A DNA stretch of 64,000 bases from an uncultured Alteromonadaceae bacterium (GTDB lineage: Bacteria; Pseudomonadota; Gammaproteobacteria; Enterobacterales; Alteromonadaceae): assembly GCA_947494925.1 (NCBI GenBank), contig CANLWS010000004.1:62001-126000 (forward strand), written 5' to 3'. Each line of letters starts with the position of its first letter. Position 1 is the first letter of the stretch. The notes below the pieces were generated by a model that saw only the letters and a program-made list of their open reading frames with translations, had not been told where the DNA came from and made no database searches. Below, in pieces: positions 25,953 to 34,939 of this stretch. A program made the position numbers and the translations under genes.

Positions 25953-26861
25953 ATGCAATCTATAAACTTTAAGCATTTGCACTATTTTTGGGTCGTCGCG
26001 CATGAGGGCAGCATTGCCAGAGCCGGGGAGAAATTGAATATAACCCCGCAAACTATCAGTGGACAACTCACACTGCTGGAAGAGCGGTTTGGTCAGGACT
26101 TATTCGTCCGCCAGGGCCGTAACCTGGCCATTACAGAAGTGGGTCGACTGGTTTTACGTTATGCCGATGACATTTTTGATTTAGGTAAAGAGTTGACGGA
26201 TGTGCTTCGTGGCGTGCCAGCTGTTGGCCCGGCTGAATTTATAGTGAGCGCGTCCAGTGCGCTGCCGAAAACCATAGTTTACAAGATTATTGAGCCTGCT
26301 TTACACCAGCCTCACGAACTAAGCCTGACTTGCAAAGAAGGGCCAGTGGAGAATATTCTTGCCGATTTGGCTGTTCATGAAGTCGATATGGTATTAACGG
26401 ATACGCCCCTGACATCCGCTTTCAGTATTAAAGCCTACAATCATTTCCTCGGGGATGCGCCCCTTTCCTTTTTCGCCACTGCCGAACTTACCCGTAAGTA
26501 CTCGAAAAACTTCCCCGAGAGCCTGCATGGCGCCCCTATGTTAATCCCCACCAGACAGAATGCTGTCCGACAATTGTTTGATCGTTGGTTAGATGACACC
26601 GGCATTCGCCCAAATGTGAAAGGTCAGTTTGATGACAGTGCTTTAATGAAATCCTTTGGTCAGGCGGGATTGGGGATCTTCTTTATGCCCAGCATCATCG
26701 AGCGTGAAGTCTGCAACGCATTTAATGTCGAAGTGCTTGGCACTATTTCGCAAATTAAGCAGCGATTTTATGCAATTTCTGCGGAAAGAAAAGTAAAGCA
26801 TCCCGCTGTAGCGGCAATATGCGACACTGCGAGAGACAAAATATTCTCAATTGAATTATAA
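25953..26861 (+). CDS. nhaR: NhaR-like LysR family regulator
   Basis: A 302-residue LysR-type regulator. The N-terminal winged helix-turn-helix (residues 5-62) begins INFKHLHYFWVVAHEGSIARA, cut here at the first helices, and is close to the NhaR pattern (KLNITPQTISGQL). The LysR substrate domain occupies about 90-300. NhaR activates sodium/proton antiporter genes in response to Na+. No nhaA lies beside it; the divergent partner is hpf-sulP, which would be the natural target. SD AAGAGG is placed well before the ATG. Confidence 0.85.
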   Translation: MQSINFKHLHYFWVVAHEGSIARAGEKLNITPQTISGQLTLLEERFGQDLFVRQGRNLAITEVGRLVLRYADDIFDLGKELTDVLRGVPAVGPAEFIVSASSALPKTIVYKIIEPALHQPHELSLTCKEGPVENILADLAVHEVDMVLTDTPLTSAFSIKAYNHFLGDAPLSFFATAELTRKYSKNFPESLHGAPMLIPTRQNAVRQLFDRWLDDTGIRPNVKGQFDDSALMKSFGQAGLGIFFMPSIIEREVCNAFNVEVLGTISQIKQRFYAISAERKVKHPAVAAICDTARDKIFSIEL

Positions 26862-27010
26862 AAAGTTCATTTAATTCACATCGTATTTTTCGGCCTGTAT
26901 TTATTGCTTTTTCGACTATTTGATATCTGTGTTCTTCTCTATATTTATTCGCAGTGCAGGCACAGGTTTGATTGACTGTAGCTCAGGTTGTCATTAAGAA
27001 CGTCGGGACA

Positions 27011-27949
27011 ATGATGAAACGCTTTAAAAATATTTTGGTTATTGTCGATGCACAGGATGCAACAGCTGAAAACAAAGCCATTCAGCGAAGTGTGGAACTT
27101 GCTGGTCAGTCGGGTGCAGCTTTGACTTTTCTAACCGTCTTTGACGAACCAGAGACATCTATCAAACTGTATGAAGACTTTATCAGCGCAAACGAGCTTA
27201 CTGAGCTGCTGAAGAAAAACAAACTAGCCGCACTGGAAGCAATTGTCAAACCATTGAGAAACAGTAACTTTCAGGTAGATACTCTGGTTGCTGTCGGCAG
27301 AGGATTCATAGAAATAATCAGGCTGGTGCTGAGAAACAATTTTGATGTTGTCATCAAAGTTGCGGAACTCAGAAACAATATTTTGCGCAGCAATGACACA
27401 CACCTTGTACGCAAATGCCCTTGCCCGGTCTGGCTTATCAGAGATGACATGGAGTCAAAATCCATACTGGCAGCAATCGATTTGAAATTGCAGGATACAG
27501 AGCAAGGTAAAGCCATGAATAAACTGATAATGGATATATCAGCGAATCTGGCAAACCGGGACAATGCAAAGCTATATTTGATGAGTTGTTGGACCTTGTA
27601 TGGTGAAGACGCTCTTCGGAACAGCGGTTTCCTGAAAGTATCTGACGGAACCTTGCAAGCGATGTTAGCCACGGAGCAAAGTGTGTATCAATGGCGCCAG
27701 AAAACCCTTGCCAACCAATACAATCTCCCAGACGAAAACCTGGTTTTGAAGAAAGGCAAACCAGATGAGGAAATTCCAGCCTTTGTTGAAAGCCAAAAAA
27801 TCAGCACTGTAATAATGGGGACGGTGGGACGTACTGGTGTGCCAGGCCTGATCATTGGTAATACGGCAGAATCCGTCCTTGGAGCCATAAGAACTTCTGT
27901 CATTGCCGTTAAACCGGATGGATTTGTCAGTCCGGTTAAGCAGCCGTAG
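27011..27949 (+). CDS. Tandem universal stress protein (UspE-like)
   Basis: A 312-residue cytoplasmic protein made of two UspA domains (about 1-150 and 155-305). The second keeps the ATP-binding G-x2-G-x9-G-(S/T) motif in GTVGRTGVPGLIIGNTAE; the first does not. I chose the ATG at 27011 (with GTCGGGA upstream) instead of the TTG at 26972. Together with nhaR, sulP and hpf it makes a small stress/ion block. The biochemical role of such tandem Usp proteins is not settled. Confidence 0.85.
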   Translation: MMKRFKNILVIVDAQDATAENKAIQRSVELAGQSGAALTFLTVFDEPETSIKLYEDFISANELTELLKKNKLAALEAIVKPLRNSNFQVDTLVAVGRGFIEIIRLVLRNNFDVVIKVAELRNNILRSNDTHLVRKCPCPVWLIRDDMESKSILAAIDLKLQDTEQGKAMNKLIMDISANLANRDNAKLYLMSCWTLYGEDALRNSGFLKVSDGTLQAMLATEQSVYQWRQKTLANQYNLPDENLVLKKGKPDEEIPAFVESQKISTVIMGTVGRTGVPGLIIGNTAESVLGAIRTSVIAVKPDGFVSPVKQP

Positions 27950-27986
27950 CTGTGGATAATACGAACGGCACTTGGATAACGCTTCT

Positions 27987-28035
27987 AAAAAGGCGAAAAA
28001 GCCAGCATTAATTAATGGTGCTTTTTCGCTTTTCC
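27987..28035. terminator. Bidirectional terminator between the usp gene and ygiQ
   Basis: GCGAAAAAGC (27993-28002) pairs with GCTTTTTCGC (28020-28029), and the inner CATTAATTAATG is itself self-complementary, giving a long hairpin. T-rich stretches follow on both strands. The right arm lies inside the last codons of ygiQ, and the stop codon of that gene is in the loop side of the stem. Confidence 0.6.
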
Positions 28036-30258
28036 TGGCTTGGCTTTTCCCTTACCGGGTTTGTTGTGAGGCTGATTGTCACTAAATCGTGTCATAGCTG
28101 GTTGAGATGTCCCCTTCCCTTTCGCAAAGGCTTTGTTGACAGAGCGTTTGGCATAGTCCCGCTGGGCTTTGCCTTTAAGTTCATTACGCCCTTCAGGCGG
28201 AACCAAATGTTTAGGACCATTTCCAATCAGATAAGCTTTACCCATTTCCTTGAGTGTTTTGCGCAACAGCGGCCAGTTCGCCGGATCGTGATAGCGTAAA
28301 AATGCCCGATGCAGACGGCGATGGATTTCACCTTTTGGCACTTCGACCTGCTCGCTCTTGTGATTCACTTTGTGAATGGGGTTTTTGCCCGTGTGATACA
28401 TGGTCGTAGCATTTGCCATGGGTGATGGATAAAAGTTCTGGACCTGATCCAGTTTGAAATTACGTTCTTTTAACCACAATGCAAGGTTCAGCATATCTTC
28501 GTCTTCTGTACCCGGGTGTGCGGAGATAAAATAGGGGATCAAGAACTGTTCTTTACCTGCTTCTTTGGTGTATTTCTCGAACAACTCTTTAAATTTGTCG
28601 TAGGTTCCCATTCCTGGCTTCATCATTTTGTCCAATGGACGTTTTTCAGTGTGCTCAGGAGCGATTTTCAGATAGCCACCAACATGATGGGTGACAAGTT
28701 CTCTAACATAATTAGGATCTTCTATTGCCAGGTCATAGCGCACGCCAGAGGCAATCAATACTTTTTTCACGCCTTCTACATTACGGGCTTTTCGATACAA
28801 CTCAACGGTGGGAGTTTGATCGGTATCCAGGTGCCCGCATATATCTGGCCACACGCAAGACAAACGTCGGCAGGTTTGTTCTGCTTTAGGGCTTTTACAT
28901 CTGAGTTTATACATGTTGGCCGTCGGACCACCTAGATCCGAGATAACACCAGTAAATCCGGGAACTTTGTCTTTAATTTCCTCGATTTCACGTAAAATTG
29001 ATTCTTCCGAACGACTCTGAATTACCCTGCCTTCATGTTCTGTAATCGAACAGAAAGTGCAACCACCAAAACAGCCTCGCATAATATTGATCGAAGTTTT
29101 GATCATATCGTAGGCAGGAATTTTGGCCTTTCCATAACTTGGATGGGGCACCCTGGCATAAGGCAAATCAAACACCGCATCCATCTCTTCCGTTTCCAGT
29201 GGAAATGCCGGAGGATTGATCCACACCATTCTGTCGCCGTGTCGCTGCGCCAGGGCTCGTGCACAACCTGGGTTGGTCTCCTGATGGAGAATTCTGGAAG
29301 TATGAGCGTAATGGGTTTTTTCTGCCCTCACCATATCGTAAGGTGGCAAAAGCACGTAGGTTTTATCCCAGGGTTTGCGACGCTTGGTTTTCGAGGTAAA
29401 AGGTTGAACAACTATAGGTTTAGCTTGTTCTTCCGGTCCGCTTTTGGCTTCCTGCGAAACGGCACATTTGTCTTCAATAATTTCGTATGGGCTGATAATA
29501 GGATCAATTTTACCTATTACATCCACGTGGGTAGAATCAACTCCCTGCCATTCTGGTAAAGGTTCCTTGCGGATAACCGCCGTGCCGCGGACATCTTGCA
29601 TCTCTGCAATGGTTTCGCCTTGCGCAAACCGATGGGCAATCTCCAACAAGGGGCGTTCTGCATTGCCGAACATTAACATATCGGCTTTGGAATCAAACAG
29701 CACTGACCGTCGCACTTTGTCAGACCAATAATCGTAATGCGCGATACGACGCAAACTTGCTTCAATGCCGCCAATGATAACTGGCTTTTTATAGGCCTCT
29801 TTGCAGCGCTGAGTATAAACAGTTACGGCTCTGTCCGGACGCTTACCACCTTCGTTATTTGGTGTGTAGGCATCATCATGACGCAGCTTTCGATCCGCAG
29901 TATAGCGATTGATCATTGAATCCATGTTGCCAGCCGTGACACCAAAAAACAGGTTAGGCTCACCAAGTTGCATGAAATCATCTTTGCTATGCCAGTCAGG
30001 TTGGGAAATGATCCCCACTCTGAATCCCTGAGACTCCAGTACCCTGCCGATGACTGCCATACCAAAACTGGGGTGATCTATGTATGCATCGCCAGTGACG
30101 ATGATAATGTCACAACTGTCCCAGCCCAACTGATCCATTTCTTTACGGGACATAGGCAAAAATGGGGCCGGACCAAAACATTCGGCCCAGTATTTTGGAT
30201 ATGAGAAAAGGCCGCGCTCAGCTTTCATTCGCTGAACCGGCTGTCTGACAGCAGGCAT
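28012..30258 (-). CDS. ygiQ: YgiQ family radical SAM protein
   Basis: A 748-residue protein. Residues 1-300 form the UPF0313 N-terminal domain ([17 protein letters not shown] early on), followed by a radical SAM core with C-F-G-G-C-T-F-C (CxxxCxxC, near residue 392) that binds the 4Fe-4S cluster. The C-terminal tail is very basic (Lys/Gly/Pro-rich). The function of YgiQ is not established; members are widespread and well conserved. It lies 73 bases after the sheath-like gene on the same strand but is normally a single gene. Confidence 0.92.
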   Translation of the reverse strand: MPAVRQPVQRMKAERGLFSYPKYWAECFGPAPFLPMSRKEMDQLGWDSCDIIIVTGDAYIDHPSFGMAVIGRVLESQGFRVGIISQPDWHSKDDFMQLGEPNLFFGVTAGNMDSMINRYTADRKLRHDDAYTPNNEGGKRPDRAVTVYTQRCKEAYKKPVIIGGIEASLRRIAHYDYWSDKVRRSVLFDSKADMLMFGNAERPLLEIAHRFAQGETIAEMQDVRGTAVIRKEPLPEWQGVDSTHVDVIGKIDPIISPYEIIEDKCAVSQEAKSGPEEQAKPIVVQPFTSKTKRRKPWDKTYVLLPPYDMVRAEKTHYAHTSRILHQETNPGCARALAQRHGDRMVWINPPAFPLETEEMDAVFDLPYARVPHPSYGKAKIPAYDMIKTSINIMRGCFGGCTFCSITEHEGRVIQSRSEESILREIEEIKDKVPGFTGVISDLGGPTANMYKLRCKSPKAEQTCRRLSCVWPDICGHLDTDQTPTVELYRKARNVEGVKKVLIASGVRYDLAIEDPNYVRELVTHHVGGYLKIAPEHTEKRPLDKMMKPGMGTYDKFKELFEKYTKEAGKEQFLIPYFISAHPGTEDEDMLNLALWLKERNFKLDQVQNFYPSPMANATTMYHTGKNPIHKVNHKSEQVEVPKGEIHRRLHRAFLRYHDPANWPLLRKTLKEMGKAYLIGNGPKHLVPPEGRNELKGKAQRDYAKRSVNKAFAKGKGTSQPAMTRFSDNQPHNKPGKGKAKPGKAKKHH

Positions 30259-30331
30259 AACACTCCAGAAGGATTCAATAAACCGGCGGATTATAGCAGA
30301 TACGATGCAACAGCACAGTATTTACACACAG

Positions 30332-31792
30332 TTAGTGGGCTGAGGGAATTTCCAGGCTAAATGAAATAAATTCTGCTGGTCGTAACAAGGCAACGCCTAT
30401 GCGCATAATGATCTTGTTGTCACGAATATCACTTTGGGTCATCGTCTCCCCAAGACCAATTTTGACATAATAGGCTTGCTCCTGCTTTTCACCGCGCAGT
30501 GCGCCCTCTCGCCAAAGTGTGTTCAGGAAATCATCGACCATGGACTCCATGTTCCGCCAGGTAACCAGCGTATTGGCTTCAAACACGAAGGCCATCAGAC
30601 TTAGATGGACCGATTCACCGATCCAGCTAATCGTTCGACGCACCGTAATATATTGCCACTGAGGATCATTGGCAGTCAGCGTTCGGGCACCCCAAACTAA
30701 AACTCCTCTGCCCTTAAAAAAACAAACGGGATTGGTGGCACCATCTGAATGCTGGCTGATCTGTGATTGAAATACTTTATCCAATGCGACAGCGGGTTGA
30801 GAAACACTGCGCACAGGAAGATTGGCAGCTGCTTTCCAAACTCCTCGCTGCGTATCCACCTGACAATAAATACCAGCCACCGCCGCACTAGCTGGCAGAC
30901 AAATAGAGAGCTCTTGCTGCACAAATTCTTCTACACCCTTCACAACAGCCTGGTGGCTTTTATCTGCGTTTAATTCTGCCAGACTGACTTCGGTGTATTT
31001 ACCTTTGGAAGAAACAGACTTTCCTCTCTTGTCTATCTTAGTGGTTATGTGTTTGCCTATAGTCAACTTGCCCCAGTCAATTACCGGTTGGTAAGAGGTC
31101 TCCAGAAAGGGATAATATATGGCGCCATGTGATCTTGCGTCTGACGCACTATGGATGCTACTTACAAACTGATTGACGGAAATTGCATCCTGATTGGCGC
31201 CGGTTATTCCCGCTGGTATGTCGCAAAGCAGAAAACAGTTTTGTTGTTTCGAACACACATCCAGCGCGACATTGATCAGATTTGCAATTTCAAATTCATC
31301 CCCTTCAAATCGGCGGGAATATAAATCGGGCATTATCAGCAGGTTTATTGCGGGTTCTTGATTAAGTACACTAAGGGCTTGAATAAAGTCTTGACGCTTA
31401 AAAACTTGCTGCTCAGCGTTCCCAAGAGACGTCACTACGCAACTCTGTCCACCATTGTCGAAATAATGCCTGATGGCAGAGTGAAGCAGAAAATCCGGAA
31501 CCTGATAGTCTTCACAAAAAGAAATCTTAAAACTTGGCGATTTCTGATCGGATTTGACGATTTCTTCAATATCCACACAGATAGATGTAGCAATTTCGCC
31601 GCCGTACAGTTGTTCAAATTCATCCAAAGAAGCGATTGGAAAAGGACGGTTAAAAAGCGGACGCCCAGTGGCGTCTTCAGCTTTTTGGGTATAGCCGAAA
31701 AACACAGGAATGCAGGATGACGTAGGCTCAACCTTGTTAGGAAAAATATCTGTTTCATTGACGTATACGCCTGGCGAAGTCAGATTTGGAAT
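30332..31792 (-). CDS. Orphan contractile phage-tail/eCIS sheath-like protein, apparent ATT start
   Basis: A full-length sheath of 486 residues when read from an ATT codon at 31792. The N-terminus then reads PNLTSPGVYVNE, the classic sheath opening, and continues with PVFFGYTQKAED and a SLDEFEQLYGG segment like those of extracellular contractile injection sheaths. The C-terminal sheath domain is intact: GVLVWGARTL, ITVRRTISWIGES, TLWREGALRG and a RPAEFISFSLE end. AAAGG stands seven bases before the ATT and a TGA four codons further up closes the frame. Starting at the first GTG (31705) would delete 29 conserved residues. No tube, baseplate, spike or ATPase gene is near, so the role is unknown. 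Confidence 0.75.
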   Translation of the reverse strand: MPNLTSPGVYVNETDIFPNKVEPTSSCIPVFFGYTQKAEDATGRPLFNRPFPIASLDEFEQLYGGEIATSICVDIEEIVKSDQKSPSFKISFCEDYQVPDFLLHSAIRHYFDNGGQSCVVTSLGNAEQQVFKRQDFIQALSVLNQEPAINLLIMPDLYSRRFEGDEFEIANLINVALDVCSKQQNCFLLCDIPAGITGANQDAISVNQFVSSIHSASDARSHGAIYYPFLETSYQPVIDWGKLTIGKHITTKIDKRGKSVSSKGKYTEVSLAELNADKSHQAVVKGVEEFVQQELSICLPASAAVAGIYCQVDTQRGVWKAAANLPVRSVSQPAVALDKVFQSQISQHSDGATNPVCFFKGRGVLVWGARTLTANDPQWQYITVRRTISWIGESVHLSLMAFVFEANTLVTWRNMESMVDDFLNTLWREGALRGEKQEQAYYVKIGLGETMTQSDIRDNKIIMRIGVALLRPAEFISFSLEIPSAH

Positions 31793-31903
31793 GGTTTTAC
31801 CTTTGAGTCAATCAGGTCGATACAATTAGGCTAGTGAAGTATTTTGAATTGATCAAATTATTCAATGGTTTAACCTAAACTTATCCGGCACTTGCCCGCA
31901 CTT

Positions 31904-32095
31904 TTACTCATTTTCCTGCCTGACCTGAATGTCTAACCCAAATCCCTGGTCTGATAGAGTGACTTCGATTGGTTGGCAGCAAATCTGACAATCCACAATT
32001 TGTTGTTGATTAAGATCATTTTCTTCATCAACCTCCAGGTCATTCATTGCCATGCAATAGGGACATTCAAACCCTTCCGCTCTCGTTAGACTCAT
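31904..32095 (-). CDS. CPXCG motif-containing cysteine-rich protein
   Basis: A 63-residue acidic protein with two Cys pairs, CPYC (residues 12-15) and CQIC (37-40), which form a small zinc ribbon. It matches the short CPXCG family common as a single gene in marine gammaproteobacteria; its function is unknown. It lies about 110 bases upstream of the sheath-like gene on the same strand. A shared transcript is possible but there is no reason to link their functions. Confidence 0.8.
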   Translation of the reverse strand: MSLTRAEGFECPYCMAMNDLEVDEENDLNQQQIVDCQICCQPIEVTLSDQGFGLDIQVRQENE

Positions 32096-32264
32096 TGCTC
32101 TACCCCCCCTCAGTACGTTGACTTGTCAGAAATATATAACTGTATCTATAGCCAGTATTACAGATTTCACTTATGATAACTCTCTGCCTTTCAAAGGTTT
32201 GGGCCTGTATAGCTATTCAAGCCTATTTGTATGTTTACAATCTTAGTTTGGACCATCATATTTT

Positions 32265-34418
32265 GTGAAAGATTTACCTGTTAAATACTACCTGACCCAT
32301 TTCAAAGAGTTCCTGGACTTTATTCGAGGTCCCTGCCAGCACCTGCTTGATGAGAAGGATTGGGAATTTGTTCAAACCTTTGACTCTCTTGAAGAGGATG
32401 CTCAATGTGTTCTGGTCAGGTCGGCTCATCGTAAGTACCCGATATTCAAATCTGTCAGTCTCTACTACGAAGAGCTACAACAGGTTTCCCGGCATATCGA
32501 CATGTTGTTGGAGCTGGGATTGTTTCGCCGATTGTTACACGGAGATCTGTCAGAAGCTTTTGAATTGTTTACTAAACCAGAACTTTGCCAATTGCTTGAC
32601 TCGGCGCAAATAGAACATAAAACGTCCCATAAAAAAGAACAATTGGTGGAGATTGCACGCAGCCACATTAAGATGAAAGATATCGAGAACAGTGATTTGT
32701 TTGAAAACTATCTGGTAAGAGAATTCGACAATCAACTGGCGTATTTCCTGTACTTGTTTTTTGGCAGGCTTAGCGGAAAACTGAATATGTTTTCCATGCG
32801 TGATATGGGGATCATGCGCACACGCAAAGGTGAACAATCTGATATCGCCAGATTTGATACCTTGGAACAAGCCAAAACAGCCTTCTTTTACCGCCAAAAA
32901 TCCTGGTTAGCAAAATCGTTACCGCCTGAGAAGGCTTCTGAGGAGTTGGCGCAAATTTCAACTTTCCCTGCAGCAATTGGTCCGCAGGCAGAGCGTGCTA
33001 GAGATATGTACTACTTCAGATTGGGCAACGCGCTTTTGCCCTTCGACCAGCAAAAAGCACTCGTAGCCTGGTCACGTTCGCAGCATCATGAAGCACAGGA
33101 AAAGTGGGTTAGGGAGAAGTATAAACAAGGTGAAACGGAAGGTGTTTTACAAAGGCTGGAACAAATCATTGCTGATCCTGATTCCGAGCACCTTCTTGTT
33201 TTCGCAGAGGATTTTTTAGCCAGAAAATACAATAAAAAACGTACCAGCATTCTGACGGATATGTTGAGAGAAGGCAGTCGTCACCTGCAAATAGACGAAA
33301 TTTATCGCGATGGTGTCGAACTAGGTGTGAAGCATTATTATGAAAATCAAGGCTGCATCGCTTTCAGGACCGAAAACCGCTTGTGGCAAAGCCTGTTTGG
33401 ACTGGCATTCTGGTCAGAATTACACGAAACAGATCAATCAGCACTTGCCACCGAGTTTGACGTTAGACCCCGTGCTTTGGTGGACAACACTTTCTACGCA
33501 CTTTTCTCACCGCAGATTGAGAAGCGGTTGGCAGGATTTAACAGCGCTAAAGAGTTGATAAAACACCTGACCAAAATGGCTGCCTCTCATTACGGTAAAA
33601 CGAATGGCCTGTTCCACTGGCATCCAAAAATGCTGGAAATTTTGTCGACTTTTGCCAACTCAGCCCCATTAGAGGCTATACAAAACATTCTTCGCGCTAT
33701 GGCAAAAGACTATCGAAATTTGTCAGACGGCTTTCCGGATTTAATGGTGGTGGAGCAGAACAAATTACGTTTCGAAGAAATTAAAGCACCAGGGGACAGC
33801 CTGAGGAGAAACCAATTGATCAGTATCAGACAATTGCGTCAGGCTGGATTTGATGTGTCCGTGACACAAGTTGAATGGTTTATTGACCCCAATCAGGCTT
33901 ATGTAGTTATCGATGTAGAAACCACAGGTGGCAAATCTGACCAGCACAGGATCACTGAAATCGGAATGGTCAAAATGGTCAAGGGTGAAGTAGTTGATAG
34001 CTGGCAAAGCTTGATTAATCCACAAAGACATATTTCCAGGTTCATCACTGACCTGACTGGTATTAGTAACGACATGGTTGCAGATGCGCCACTTTTCACT
34101 GACGTTGCCGACAAGTTAACAGAATTTCTGCAGGGGAGCGTATTCGTCGCTCACAATGTTAATTTTGACTATGGATTTTTCAAAAAAGAATTTGAGCGGG
34201 TAGGATTACGCTTTAAAATGCCAAAACTCTGTACTGTCAGAGAAATGAAAAAAGCAGTACCTGGGCTACCTTCATACTCCCTGGCGAACCTTAGCAAACA
34301 TTTCGATATCAAGATGACCCAACATCACAGGGCATTGTCAGATGCTCAGGCAGCAGCGGAATTACTGAATATTATTAACCAACATCGAATGACCCACAGC
34401 CCACGAACTCAGTCTTAA
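32265..34418 (+). CDS. FAN1-like VRR-NUC nuclease fused to a DEDDh exonuclease
   Basis: A 717-residue protein. The N-terminal 480 residues resemble bacterial FAN1 (a SAP-like/helical DNA-binding part and TPR-like helices). A VRR-NUC domain follows with P491-D492 and E505-I-K507, the PD-(D/E)xK catalytic core, acting on branched or crosslinked DNA. A DnaQ-like 3'-5' exonuclease domain is fused after it, with D550, E552, D635, H688 and D693 complete (DEDDh). Start is GTG at 32265. FAN1 homologues usually end after VRR-NUC, so the exonuclease tail is an added activity. It is probably an interstrand-crosslink or flap repair enzyme. Single gene, convergent with nsrR. Confidence 0.82.
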   Translation: MKDLPVKYYLTHFKEFLDFIRGPCQHLLDEKDWEFVQTFDSLEEDAQCVLVRSAHRKYPIFKSVSLYYEELQQVSRHIDMLLELGLFRRLLHGDLSEAFELFTKPELCQLLDSAQIEHKTSHKKEQLVEIARSHIKMKDIENSDLFENYLVREFDNQLAYFLYLFFGRLSGKLNMFSMRDMGIMRTRKGEQSDIARFDTLEQAKTAFFYRQKSWLAKSLPPEKASEELAQISTFPAAIGPQAERARDMYYFRLGNALLPFDQQKALVAWSRSQHHEAQEKWVREKYKQGETEGVLQRLEQIIADPDSEHLLVFAEDFLARKYNKKRTSILTDMLREGSRHLQIDEIYRDGVELGVKHYYENQGCIAFRTENRLWQSLFGLAFWSELHETDQSALATEFDVRPRALVDNTFYALFSPQIEKRLAGFNSAKELIKHLTKMAASHYGKTNGLFHWHPKMLEILSTFANSAPLEAIQNILRAMAKDYRNLSDGFPDLMVVEQNKLRFEEIKAPGDSLRRNQLISIRQLRQAGFDVSVTQVEWFIDPNQAYVVIDVETTGGKSDQHRITEIGMVKMVKGEVVDSWQSLINPQRHISRFITDLTGISNDMVADAPLFTDVADKLTEFLQGSVFVAHNVNFDYGFFKKEFERVGLRFKMPKLCTVREMKKAVPGLPSYSLANLSKHFDIKMTQHHRALSDAQAAAELLNIINQHRMTHSPRTQS

Positions 34419-34855
34419 TTCTCAGCGGTCAGTTCGAGAATCTCGATCAAATTCGCTTTCTTGCTATCCAGCAGATCTGCCAGGGTATAAGCACTCAAGC
34501 TGTCAATAAAAGCTTGCATCGCTTCATGGAATATTTTTTTCAGTTTACAGGCGGGCAATATCCGGCAGACCGGAGACGAGCAATCGACCGGCAACATAGT
34601 GTTTTCCAACATGACAACAAGATCACCAATATTGATATCAGCGGCAGGCTGATTCAAGCGGAATCCCCCTCCCTTACCACGCTTGGTTTCGATGATCCCC
34701 TCGCGACCCAGTTGGTGGACAATTTTATTCACATTGTTTCTGGAAATATCATAGGTCTGACTAATGGTATCAATACTAGCTAATTTTTCTTCAGGCAGAA
34801 GCGCTAGATAAATCAAAATCCTGAGTCCGTAATCAGTGTACCTGGTGAGTTGCAT
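34415..34855 (-). CDS. nsrR: NsrR nitric-oxide-sensing Rrf2 repressor
   Basis: A 146-residue Rrf2 family regulator starting MQLTRYTDYGLRILIYLA, very close to the NsrR N-terminus. The winged helix is followed by three Cys (C92, C97, C103) spaced C-x4-C-x5-C, which hold the NO-reactive Fe-S cluster. I prefer the ATG at 34855 over upstream ATG/GTG codons, which add 22 unrelated residues. It diverges from a small membrane protein gene and nnrS across 84 bases that contain two NsrR-like operators, so it is likely to repress both that unit and itself. Its stop overlaps the end of the convergent nuclease gene by four bases. Confidence 0.92.
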   Translation of the reverse strand: MQLTRYTDYGLRILIYLALLPEEKLASIDTISQTYDISRNNVNKIVHQLGREGIIETKRGKGGGFRLNQPAADINIGDLVVMLENTMLPVDCSSPVCRILPACKLKKIFHEAMQAFIDSLSAYTLADLLDSKKANLIEILELTAEN

Positions 34856-34889
34856 GCAAAATTTTTCATGATCTGTTTGACAGAACATA

Positions 34890-34912
34890 AAGGTACATTT
34901 AATATGCACTTT
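34890..34912. promoter_or_regulatory. NsrR-like operator 1
   Basis: An 11-1-11 dyad: AAGGTACATTT, one base, ATATGCACTTT. Its arms match each other at 8 of 11 positions and both resemble the NsrR half-site AAGATGCATTT. It lies in the 84-base gap between nsrR and the nnrS unit. Confidence 0.6.
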
Positions 34913-34916
34913 AGTA

Positions 34917-34939
34917 AACATGCATATTTTAGGTATCTT
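34917..34939. promoter_or_regulatory. NsrR-like operator 2
   Basis: AACATGCATAT, one base, TTAGGTATCTT: a second 11-1-11 dyad whose left arm agrees with the NsrR half-site at 9 of 11 positions. Its centre is 27 bases from that of operator 1. It ends directly at the ATG of the small membrane protein and includes its AGGT ribosome site, so binding would also block translation initiation complexes only via transcription start nearby. Confidence 0.55.

Noticed and set aside
29035-29559. 174-codon plus-strand frame across ygiQ
   Set aside because: Shadow of a highly conserved gene on the other strand.
34850-34939. Upstream extension of the small membrane protein to 34850
   Set aside because: It would run through both NsrR operators, and the added residues lack hydrophobic pattern; the ATG at 34940 is better placed.
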